Part shown: piece by piece, positions 44,341-56,400 of the stretch | Layout: each line of letters opens with the position of its first letter | Position numbering within the stretch: the stretch's first letter is position 1 | Source: Cymbomonas tetramitiformis | Lineage: Eukaryota > Chlorophyta > Pyramimonadophyceae > Pyramimonadales > Pyramimonadaceae | Assembly: GCA_001247695.2 (NCBI GenBank) | Contig: LGRX02028747.1 | Coordinates: 1-64,000 of the forward strand | DNA: 64,000 nt | Reading direction: 5' to 3' | Position numbers and translations under genes: made by a program | Notes under the pieces: generated by a model | What the model was told of the DNA's origin: nothing | The model's input: only the letters and a program-made list of their open reading frames with translations | Database searches by the model: none

Positions 44341-45624
44341 GTGATGGATCCAAAGGAGATCTTGAGCCTCGAAGGATGGGCCCCAGAGGTGATCAACGGG
44401 CGGATAGCAATGGTTGGCTTCTTGCTTGCCTTTTTTGGAGAATTAAACACAGGTGCAACACGCCACATGGATCCACTCCAGCCAGGCAGCCTAACACCTG
44501 TGTGGGTAAAATGTTCCCAACCAAATATGAGTTCTCAAGACATGCAGAGGGGTGCTTATTCTTTATGTTCATCTGTTTTGCTACAATGTGTGTATGATTG
44601 ACACCTGGCACCAACACACCTGTGGAAGCTGCCTTCGGCTGTTTCAGTTCCAACCTTGCCCCTCAAAGGCCCCTTGCTGAGAGGCCAAAACATCTGATTC
44701 AGTATGTGCCAGTTACAGCAAGGAACCTGTTTTCGATGCTGTCCTTGACACATGCGTTGGCTACCATGAAAACCTTGGGACACTTTTTCCCGATTTTAGT
44801 GTTAGCTGCTGACTGATCTTCTTTGAAATCTGGTGGCTTTCAGCAAAATCTGGATGTAGGTGCTATTCTTGAGTCTACATGATCCATGATGGTGCAGTCA
44901 GGAGCATTGGTGCGGAGCGTTGGTATTTTCGAAGTCAGTGACGTATATTCGTTGTGTGGCTGGTTGGGATGTTGGGCAGGCGACGCATTCACAACACAGC
45001 TATTCAGCCACTTTGGAGAATTTCTGAAATGCGCTACGCTATGGACCGCTGCGAGCTTTGCTCCGTCCTTCCAAAACAGGATGGGGTATTGTGCTGATCC
45101 CAAAACTCTGGCCACGAACTCCAGCTGGCAAGCTGCAATTAAGGTAAAACTGTGCTATCAATCTCACCCGCCCCGCATCTACAATAGCGGTCCCTTATGT
45201 CTTATTGCTAAGAGCACAATGGTTCAGTAGCCCTATTAGGTCATCCCTCGCATTCTAGGCAATGGTTTGCCCAGAAGATCAAAAGCATAAGAAATCGTTC
45301 GCGTGTTTTCTGTCCCATCCTTACCCCAGAGGCAGGTCCCATCTCCTCTACGAATGTCTGCTCTGAGCTCCTCTTAATCACCGTCAGTTCCAGTGTGCCG
45401 AGATGCCGACTATTTCCGGGCTATTAGTTGTAAGTAGTAAGATTGCATTTAAATGAGGTTGCCACTGACGTCGTATGACTGTTTTTTTGCAGGGGGGGCC
45501 AATCCCTGATTATGTTGAGCCCTACTTCACGCCTGATGTTGAGCTTCTGAATGGACGAGTGGCCATGGTTGCGATTGCGCTGATGATTGTCATCGAGACT
45601 ATCAAGGGCAGTGCTCTGTTTTGA
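44341..45624 (+). CDS. ELIP-like chlorophyll a/b-binding family protein, three-helix module
   Basis: Three exons join in phase: 44341-44452, 44980-45143 and 45493-45624 (TGA). Helix I carries the LHC motif (GWAPEVINGRIAMVGFLLAF, then GELNTG). Exon 2 is a second hydrophobic stretch (ATLWTAASFAPSF). Exon 3 is helix III (ELLNGRVAMVAIALMIVIE) ending IKGSALF. ENGRxAM-type helices bind chlorophyll; ELIPs are thylakoid proteins that protect against excess light. The first exon begins GTG ATG in phase 0 after an acceptor, so this is not the protein's true N terminus: a transit peptide must come from upstream. No separate transit-peptide exon is evident at 43.0-44.3 kb, and the last FAS1 exon ends in the same phase, so the two may be one gene. 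Confidence 0.85.
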
Positions 45625-47468
45625 CATTGATGTCAAATCATGAATCCCCTGGATGAGGCGGCCACCAAGACTCTCACTAATGGGTTATTGTGATACGTTT
45701 CAACTTCATTTTGTTTTGATTTGCTATTGCATGGGTTACACACTTTTATTTGATGTGGTATCATGCTCCTTGCATTAAAGAGTTGCAGAGCACTTCAGAA
45801 CTTGCAGTATCTATGCATTTGAACAGCCACAACTTTAACAAAAAATACTTTTTGGACCCGCCGTTTTGCATGTGACATTTTCTATTTAAAGCCCCCACTA
45901 TAACATGCACACCCATAACAAAACAGGCACACAAAAATTCCGTCCCCGACTAGTGAGGTACAACTCGTTCTTATTGCAAATCCAGTATTTCGTACAAGTA
46001 AAAAAACAGTCTTCAGGAACCTTCAAGACGGTTTGATTATAACTATTTCATCCAAACAACCGAGTTCCAAAATACGGCGAAATAATGAACACTGAAACTC
46101 CAAAGAAAGACATTGCAAATCCAGAAGGTGCTCGTCACGATTTTGCGTTTAACAATTCATTCATTACCACTTTTATTTTAGAGAATCGTTCAATGGGACA
46201 CGACAGGTGCATGCATGACACTCGTACAGCAGTAAGGCTGCGATATTTTAGGTCTGGTGCAAGCGCTCTTCGTTAGGTGTGAGAACGAATGGTGTTTCAT
46301 AAAGTACTTGAGTCCGAAACCAGGTATTCTGCGCTCTGCATTAAGCCACTTGTGGATGGTTGGTAGATCCAACACGTGTATGTTATACACATTGAGCAAT
46401 ATCATATGGGCGACACAAGCAAATAACACGACCAATAAGAAGTGTGCTCGTGCGTTAATTTGCGAAGGACGGACGTGAAGCTTTGCGGCTCATACGCGTT
46501 CACGATGGTGGAAGCAAAATGTCTGCTTCCGTAAACTGCACAAGCGACACAGTAAACCGATTGCGACAACGTTCTACAATACCATCATCTGACATACTCA
46601 AATTGTTGTCATATACAATGGTGAAATCGGTTTTCGGATTGAATGAATATACACCGGTAAAATCCTGATATCCATGGTGGCAAAGGAACAGGCACTGAGG
46701 TAACAAGCATGCCTGTTGACAAAACGCATATCCACGCCTCGAAGAGCGCGCGCACATGTGCATCCGATTCAATGAACAATCATTAAATCAACAATCGTGT
46801 TTTAAACCGTTCGACAATAGCATTATATTCAAGTACACAGATTCCGGGGAAACAACTGTCGTAATACCTCGTGCCGTATACACCATGTCACCAGTGGTCG
46901 ATGGCGAGTGCCATGCCACCAAACGTATTCAGGTGCATGTGAAACGGTTTACTTTGATGCAATTAAATCGTTCATTGTTCACTAATAAATATATAATAGT
47001 GTAGGTACGCGGCGCACATATGTGCGCCAATTTCAGTACAGGTGCGCCAGGCGCACGTGTACTAGTACTGTATATCTTGAAGATAGCTCCGTGCTTGTCT
47101 TGTCGTGCCTCTGCTAGAACATCACTGGCGCCTCGCCAGGCTTGCCCGCACTACTCCCACTCATCGCGCCCGTGCATAACATGCAGTGGAGGTTCGAAGG
47201 CACTGCAAACGACTCCGCCCGCTATTGCAAGGTGGCACATACATCCCCCATTTCCCCAATACATTCATCAGCCCTCAAACCGAAGTCCACACATCAACTC
47301 AGATTGTCTCCGGAAGCTCTGGTACCGTCAAGGTTGAGCAAAGGCGAAACATATGGAATAATGCCCCACAATGATGGCATAAGCGCAAGCTTCACGCACC
47401 CTGTGGGCACTCTACTGGACAGTGAGCATCGCAAGCGGTGCCATGCGCAAGATCCAGGCTCATTTCAA
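45625..47468. other. Intergenic region between the ELIP-like gene and VPS41
   Basis: No gene is recognised. Small minus-strand frames at 46190-46435 and 46500-46772 have AT-rich, transposon-remnant-like composition but no motif I can name. Confidence 0.4.
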
Positions 47469-50400
47469 TCATCTTGGGCCATGCAGCAAGCTCACAACAT
47501 CGGAACAGAAGCACAGAGGGTGATTCCTGAGAGGACGTACTTTGCGGCCCTGCAACTCGTCCGTTGCCTCAGACTGCGCGCTATGCATGGGTCCACCAGT
47601 ACCTGTCGCCTCCGATAGGCAGCGCAGGTGATAGCTGTGGGAACAGAAGAAGTATACAGAGGTCCTCGGAGCCCCAGGGCCCGATGGCTTGAGGGGGTCC
47701 ACGCATACGCAGCACCGCGCAACACCCCCCATTGGCGCCGCTCCCTGTCCCAGGTAGCCTCCCCCCTCCCCCCACAAAGATTCCTTTCCAGATGAGTCCA
47801 TGCACAACACATAACGGCGTTGATGCTCATCCCCGTCCCTTAGTCCCACTTCAGCATGAGCAGTGGGTGTCAACACCAACCAAAGCACCACCACAATAGA
47901 AGATACTGTTGCCAATACCGACCGATATGCCCTGGCACTGAAGGACCCGTGAACGACACAGTGATGCCCACGTGGCTAGCCGAGCTGAGAGTGGGCGAGG
48001 CGAAGGAGGTCCGAGCGCGCGTCGCTGACGAGAGCGCACAAAACACAAGCGCAAGCGCCTTTCGCGCACGTGGCAACACGAACGACAGCATCCCACGTCC
48101 GCCATGCCACATCACCGACGTCTACACCGTGCTTTGCGAGGGAGTCTAACAACGAGCGTCGCGGCGGTCGGAAGCGCAACTCTAGTCCCGAAACACCGTC
48201 TGAAGGCAAAGCAAGTGGAGGTGGCACGGACACCGTGGAGGGGGCAGGGTGTTGAGGTTGTGGTAGAAGGGGCGGGGCCAAAGGGTTCAGGTTCTACACC
48301 TGGCCCGCAGCCGGCGCCTCGTCAAAGTCTTTCTCAAAGCGCACCGCGCGTCGAGCCTCAAAGTGCAGGCGGGCAGCGAGGGAGGCGCAGTCTGCGCGCA
48401 AGATGGCGTTGCAGCCATGGCGGAGCGAGGTCTGGGTGCGGTAGTCCGCCAGGATGCGCACGAGGCGGTTGCGCAGGTGCGGGATCTCCACGCCCGTGGA
48501 GAGCCGCCGCAGCAGCACGAGGGGGTCGATGTACAGGCCTATACGCTCCAGCAACGCCCCAACCAGCTTCGGATCCTCCAAGCTGTGCACGATCAGCTCC
48601 TCCCACAGGTCGTCGTCCTGCTGCCCTTGCACAAAGTCGATCGCCTGCTCGATGTCTCCGAGCTGCACCACCCGAAATCGACCCCTTCTTCCTTCGACCC
48701 ACACCCAACGAGCGCTGCTACAGCCAATCCGGCGCGAGCAGCCGATCCCTTCTTCCTTCGACCCACACCCAACGAGCGCTGCTACAGCCTAGCCGGTGCA
48801 GCCAATCCGGCGCGAGCAGCACCCTACCGCTGCAGTCCAATGCATTACGTCACCTTCCCGGCAACAGTAAACGCAGCCCCAACTGACTTCAACGCTCTTC
48901 CCGTCAGATCCCAGTTGAGACCATTGGTGTCCGCCTATGCTGCTCAACGCGGGCCGTCGGATGGAGCACGCGACAACATGTGATGTACCCGCTGCAGCCC
49001 CGCGCCATGGCAGACGTCGATCTGCTACCACCATCGATTCCGGCAAATATGACCGACCCCGAGGGCGCCGTCACCTGTGCATGACCCATTCTCATCACGA
49101 AGCTCAGGCTGGCAAAACCACAGAGCACCGTCCTGTGTGAGCGTATGTGCAGATGGGCGGGAGACGCGGGGATGGGGGGAGGGGTGCACCTCAGTCATGA
49201 TGAGAGTGAGGGCCTGGCGCGTGCTGCCCATGCGCCCGAGGATGAACACCATCTCCTTCACCAGCTTATGCTCGTGGCACACATCGTAGGCGCGCTCCAG
49301 GGGGTAGAACTGACTCGACGTCAGGAAGTGCATCAAGCGGGCCGGCTCAAACTCCGCGTACAGCTCCACCTGCACCGCAACGCGTCCCCCTCAACAGCAC
49401 ACCAGCCGCTCCGAAAGTCCGCTGCAAGTGCCTCCGCAGATTTAGGAGGGGGATGCGCGGATGCGGCTGGAAGGAGGTGAGGATGGAGGAGGCCAGAGCG
49501 CAGGTGAAGGGCGGAGGGTTGGATGGCCAAGGGAGCCTTGCCTGTAGGGAGTGAAAATCGCCCCCTTCGCTTGGGTCCTTGTCGAATAGCGCATGCAGAT
49601 ACCGGTGCAACATGTAGCGGTGCTCTTTGTCGCCCTCTGCGCCGGCACCTGCGGAACCTTGCCCCGGCTCCTGCGCCGCCTCTCCCTCCTCCGCACGCGC
49701 GCCGCGCCCAGCTAAATCCCAGCGACTTCGTCCACATTCCTTCCGGAGAACTGCAATGTCTCTGCAGCGCCTTCTTGCACGACGCCTCAGTAAAAATGCA
49801 AACAACCCATTTGACAATGCAGCCAGCAGGATGTCATCTGGCTGCACTCTCATAATGCCAGCTGACAGGATTGGAGCAGCGTGGAACGTGCCAGCGAAAC
49901 ATACTAATTCTTCCAGCAAATACGAGCGCATCTCGCCGGCACCTGTTGTGCCCTCATTCGATGCCACCCCTCACTGTGAAGGGTTGCTGACCCCCTTGGA
50001 CTCTGCACGAGGGGCCTCGGGTAGCACTTCTAATAGAGCTGGTCGAGGGCATATTCGTACTCCACAACGCCCTGCAAGGGGCGCATGCCCTAATGAGGCC
50101 ACTGAGAAGTCGCCCTACCATGCTGCCGCTGCCACACCAGTTTGAAGGCAGATGCCACCGGCCCTGGCAGCGAGGACTGTCTGCGTGCAGGGCTGCTGTC
50201 TGCGGAGGAGCAGGACAGCTGTGCTGGCACTGAAGGGCATGCGGACGACAAAGTGATGCCCACGTGGCTAGCCGAGCTGAAAGAGGGCGAGGCGAAGGAG
50301 GGGTGATGAAAGGGGGGCGAGGGGGCTCTTCCGGTTTCCTCGGCCCGACTGCAGAATGTCACCCACTAGGGGAATCCGGCCGCCTACCAGGCTGTGCAGG

Positions 50401-53400
50401 CGGCCGTTCAACTTGGGCGCGCTGGAGGGCAACAGGCCGTGACGCTGCGGAACGATGCCCGCGCACATGGCGGCGGCCCTCGCGAGGCAGTGAAAGCCGA
50501 GATCATGTGACCCGACTCCTCCACCATCAACGACTGCCGCGAGGACATGGGGCTCTCGTGCGAGGAGATGAGTCATGGATCGGAGGGTTCGGGGCATGTG
50601 AGTACCCAGTTAATACACCGAGGTCGAGGTGGACGGACGATGGAAGCATGTGTGATCAAACAGATCCTCTCTTATTGTTTGAGACAGGCGCACAGGAAAT
50701 GGCTTGCGAGCTTGCTCAACCTGTTTATCATGCATCAGACCAAGATTTCTTTGCTGGATCGGATTCACTTCTCCGAATCGGGAATCCTACGTCTTCCCAC
50801 CGGAAATGGTTCCATCCGAGGAATCCGCAGCTGTGGCCTTGCGCATCTCCACCCGCCCGACCCCGAGATTCTATGCACTTGCATTGGACTCAATGGACAG
50901 CTCTCGACGAGCACATCGACTTGGGAGCTAGTGGGGCTTCTCCTCAGCCAGGGAAATCTCTGTGAATGGAACCTTTCCACGGCGGCTGGTGGCAAATCGA
51001 GACGTGCGCCAAAGAACTGGGTGTGGCAACGAGACGCAGTTTTGCGTTTGTGTTCCCAGGGAGGCTCCCGCATCTGCCGGAGGGAAGGCGCGCGGCACGC
51101 GATGAATCAGGCGCGCGGCACGCAATGAATTGGGCGTGCGGCAGGCGATGAATTAGGTGCACGGCAGGCGATGAATTGGGCGCGCGGCAGGGAATGAATT
51201 AGGCGCGCGGCAGGCGATGAATTAGACGCGCGGCAGGGAATGAATTCGACCAGCCGAGCCGAGTCCGTGGCGGGTGGCGGGCACGAGCTAGAGGGCACCT
51301 GCAGCTGCGCGACGACAGAAGCCGCGGGTATGAGCGCAGCCTGCTCCACGAGAAGGTCGATTGCGCGCTCCAAGTCGAGCTGCATCAGGAGCACTGCCTT
51401 GTCAGACACCGCCCCGTGCAGCTTGTGCTGCCAATAGCTCACGCACCACCGCCCAAACAGCACCCCCGCCCCCTCAACGATCTCCCCCATCAGTATCCTC
51501 TCATCTCAGACAAGGGCGGAAACTACTTGATCCTATCAAACCATTCCGGCATGAATTAGGCTGCGCGGGTCGTTTGGAAATGCAGAGCAGCAGCCGCGCG
51601 TGCACTCTGGCGCTGCCGATCCAGCGCCGCGTCAGGTCATGCCGGCCCCCGCATGCCTTTCGCCGCTTCCACGACTCGCGGCGCTGGGCGGCGACACTCC
51701 ACTCACGCGGCGGCATCTCTCGGGGCGCGTCTCCCCCAACCTGCTCGATGAAATCAAAGAGTCCTGGGCGCTGCAGCTGCAGGTAGATGCCCAGCGCCCG
51801 CTCGCGCTGCCCGTCCGCCATGTACAGCTCCGCTAGCACCTCCTTCAGCACCACCGTGTCTGCCGGCGTGGCGTTGGCCGCCGCGGAGGATGACGCCAGC
51901 CGCCTCTGAACCGCCGTCACCACAGTCGGGATATTGTACAACGACGTGGGCCACTTTCGCACCAGCTCAAGTAGGCGCGGGTGGTCCGACTGCCATCGCC
52001 GCCGCAGCCCCGACCACCACCCACCCCCGTCACCTATGCAGCTTCACGGCAGCGCGCACCTCGCCTCCCCTAGCCCTCTCAAGTCACTCACGATCTTCGA
52101 TGACCCCTCCAGTGCAGCCCACTTCACGCATGAGATGCATCCACACCGGCACATCTGAGCCGCATGCATGCATCGCAACAGCCGGCGCATCCACGCCGCA
52201 GCAGGAGCCCAGGAGCACACACCTTGGAGGGCAGGAAGGCGTTTAGGACCACTTCGTACACCTTATCGCGCAGCACGGGGGCCTCCGTGGGGATGTACTC
52301 TGACAGCACGGGCAGTTGGTGGACCTGCGCGAAGTGGAACACCCACCGCTCCCACGCAGTGGTGTCCTTCAGCAGCCGGGGGCACAGCGCCGCCGCGCGC
52401 TCAAACTGCTTGCCGTCCAGCAAATGCTCCAGGTACGCGCGCCCCACCTGCCATACCCCCCTCCTCCCCCTGCGCTGCTTACATCAATCACCTCGGCCGT
52501 GGATGCTTTCTTCCATGCTTGAGCAGCGCCTTCCTGGGGGCGCCGTGTTGTGCCCAAGGGGGTCTCCCACAACTGGAGGGGGATACAGAGCGGCCCGGCC
52601 TGAGCCAAGTAAAAGCTCAGAGCAGCCGCCAGCTGGCGTGTTGCTGCCACGCCTCGTTCCAGGAGCGGCGACGGGCATGGCCTGGAAAACTGCTCCTGGG
52701 TTTTCATACGGAGGCAACACGCGTGATGGCTCGTTTAAGAGTACGCCCCTCAGCCCCCCCCGCCCCCGAGGGGGTGCTCGGTGGCAGCAGGATGTCCCGC
52801 AGGCCGCGGTGACCCTTTCAGAGCTCACAACGCGTCGCGGTAACCTTATCCTTGGTCCGATTGCCTTGGCAACCAGATCGCCACAGAATATCCGCTGCAC
52901 TGCGCGTGCGCGTGTTTATCCTTGGATCACCTTCTTTGACAGCTGGGCCGAGCTACCACACCGCCTTGGAGAGCCCGTTGCGCTTCCCCAATTGGATGCA
53001 GAGGGTCGAAGCTCCTTGGGATGCCCTCGCGCCGGTCATAACCAGCTCCGTGTGCGCCTGCCTCGCTTTGGATTCATCGCATGAAAATGTCTGGAGGCTG
53101 TGCGCCAAGGGGGGGCGGGGTGCCGTGACAGCTTAGGACGCTTACGTCATCATACAGCTGGCGGCGGGTCAGCCGTGGGTTGGAATCTGCGGTGCTCAAC
53201 GCCTCCTCAAATCGACCACGCTCAAGCAGCCACTGCCCATCCGAACCACCTCCCACACGCCAAAAAGTCAAGCACCATTAATCGCGGAGCGCTCCCTGGT
53301 ATACCCACTGAACTGCCAGCGCGCGCATGCCGGCATGCATGCAAGGAGGGGGGAAGGAGCACCCTGTCTCGACACCAAGCCCCCCCCGCTCCATTCCCAA

Positions 53401-56400
53401 GCTCCCGCTTCACGGACATTGCAAACGAGTGACTGCGGACCGTCCATGAGCAGCAGCGTCACGTCCAGCCCCCGCCATCGCACATCTAAGTCCGATGCCC
53501 CCATGCACTTCGTTCGTGTGGGGCCCTGCTCCGCCCAACCCTCGCAAGCGCTTCAGGGAAGCAGAAAGGTTCCAGGCGCGGGTAAGTTTGGAGCCCGGGT
53601 GGGACTGCACCTGCACACGGTCTTCTGCATCCCGCGGCCGCCCCACCACCACGTCCTTCGGGGACACCAAGTAGTACAGCGGCTCCTCCCCCTCAGGCCA
53701 CCATTGAGCTGCACACAGGCGCCCCCCAGCTCGCCCCCCAGCTCGCTCAGCCCACGCCGCTTGGAAGGGGCGCACGGAACCCCCAGCAGCAACGCGTCGC
53801 AATTGGGGAAATTTAGGCGCCAGCTTGCAGTGCTCTAGACAATCGGCTGCCTCAGCATTCTCTGCAGGCTGCTGGCGGGGAGGGAACCTGAAGGGCGCAT
53901 TACCTGCGCTGCTGCCAGCAGGCTGGCCTTCGGAGGCGGCCTTGGGAGTGAGGCCCTGTGGATGGAGGTAAGAGAGCAAGTAGTCATTGGCTTTGTAGTG
54001 CTCGTAGCCATGCACTGCCACACCCCCACAGCCGGCATGCCGCCCCGTGAGGTGCACTGCAGAAGGCCGAAATTGCCCCTCGTGGAGCGTATTAGCCCGC
54101 CCTGCCCTCTTTACCCGCCCGCCCTGCCCCGTTTACCTGCCCCCTATGCCCCCTTTACCCGCCCGCCATGCCCCATTTACCTGCCCCCTATGCCCCCTTT
54201 ACCCGCCCGCCATGCCCCATTTACCTGCCCCCTATGCCCCCTTTACCCGCCCGCCATGCCCCATTTACCTGCCCCCTATGCCCCCATTACCCGCCTGTCC
54301 ATGCCCTGTACACGTGCGAGGCACTTATGCCCTGTACACGTGCGAGGCACTTAGTAGTACCACGGCATCCGAAGGCGCACGTGCCGGAGGCCTTCCTGCG
54401 GCAAGGCTTGCTCTGAGCCTCTGAATCTACGGCTGTGTGAGGGTTTGGAACGACATCCTTCGACGTGTGAAGCGCCACGTCGGATGCAGAGAGGCCTCGC
54501 CAATCTATTTGCGGCACCGTTGGGCTGCGCTGTTGGGGTGGATATCCCCACAGCACCGGAAATGTGAGGCCCACGCGTGGGCAGCAACCTTCCGCCTGTG
54601 CCAGCTTTTACCCGTTCAAGCCCCTTTTACCCGCCCGCCATGTGCCCCCTTCACACGCACCCTTGACCGGGAGAGCACCACCTTCCCAGAGCCCTCGCAA
54701 GGGTGTCCCGGGCGAAGGATGCCCTGAAAGCGGGCGACACACGTAGCAGTGCCATGGCATCCGCAGGCGCACGTGCCGGAGGCCTTCCTGCGGCAAGGCT
54801 TGCTCTGAGCCTCTGAATCTACGGCTGTGCGAGGGTTTGGAACGACATCCTTCGACGTGTGAAGCGCCACGTCGGATGCAGAGAGGCCTCGGCCAATCTA
54901 TTTGCGGCACCGTTGGGCTGCGCTGTTGGGGTGGATATCCCCACAGCGCCGGAAATGTGTGGCCCACGCGTGGGCAGCAACCTCCCGCCCGTGCCAGCTT
55001 TTACCCGTTCGAGCCCCTTTTACCCGCCCGCCATGTGCCCCCTTCACACGCACCCTTCACCGGGAGAGCACCACCTTCCCAGAGCCCTCGCAAGGGTGTC
55101 CCAGGCGAAGGATGCCCTGAAAGCGGGCGACACACGTAGCAGTGCCATGGCATCCGCAGGCGCACGTGCCGGAGGCCTTCCTGCGGCGGAGCTTGCTCTA
55201 AGCCTCTGAATCTACGGCTGTGCGAGGGTTTGGAACGACATCCTTCGACGTGTGAAGCGCCACGTCGGATGCAGAGAGGCCTCGCCAATCTATTTGCGGC
55301 ACCGTTGGGCTGCGCTGTTGGGGTGGATATCCCCACAGCGCCGGAAATGTGAGGCCCACGCGTGGGCAGCAACCTTCCGCCCGTGCCAGCTTTTACCCGT
55401 TCAAGCCCCTTTTACCCGCCCTCCATGTGCCCCCTTCACACGCACCCTTCACCGGGAGAGCACCACCTTCCCAGAGCCCTCGCAAGGGTGTCCCAGGTGA
55501 AGGATGCCCTGAAGGCGGGCGACACACGTAGCAGTGCCACGGCATCCGAAGGCGCACGTGCCGGCGAGCATCTGAATCTACGGCTGTGTGAGGGTTTGGA
55601 ACGACATCCTTCGACGTGTGAAGCGCCACGTCGGATGCAGAGAGGCCTCGCCAATCTATTTGCGGCACCGTTTGGGCTGCGCTGTTGGGGTGGATATCCC
55701 CACAGCGCTGGAAATGTGTGGCCCACGCGTGGGCAGCAACCTTCCGCCCGTGCCAGCTTTCACCCGTTCAAGCCCCTTTTACCCGCCCGCCATGTGCCCC
55801 CTTCACACGCACCCTTGACCGGGAGAGCACCACCTTCCCAGAGCCCTCGCAAGGGTGTCCCAGGTGAAGGATGCCCTGAAGGCGGGCAACACATGTAGCA
55901 GTGCCACGGCATCCGAAGGCGCACGTGCCGGCGAGCATCTGAATCTACGGCTGTGTGAGGGTTTGGAACGACATCCTTCGACGTGTGAAGCGCCACGTCG
56001 GATGTAGAGAGGCCTCGCCAATCTATTTGCGGCACCGTTTGGGCTGCGCTGTTGGGGTGGATATCCCCACAGCGCCGGAAATGTGTGGCCCACGCGTGGG
56101 CAGCAACCTTCCGCCCGTGCCAGCTTTCACCCGTTCAAGCCCCTTTTACCCGCCCGCCATGTGCCCCCTTCACACGCACCCTTGACCGGGAGAGCACCAC
56201 CTTCCCAGAGCCCTCGCAAGGGTGTCCCAGGCGAAGGATGCCCTGAAGGCGGGCGACACACGTAGCAGTGCCACGGCATCCGCAGGCGCACGTGCCGGAG
56301 GCCTTTCTGCGGCGGAGCTTGTTCTAAGCCTCTGAATCTACGGCTGTGCGAGGGTTTGGAACGACATCCTTCGACGTGTGAAGCGCCACGTCGGATGCAG

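Noticed and set aside
46190..47004. Possible transposase remnant on the minus strand
   Set aside because: Small frames with no recognisable catalytic motif; resemblance to any family was too vague to claim.
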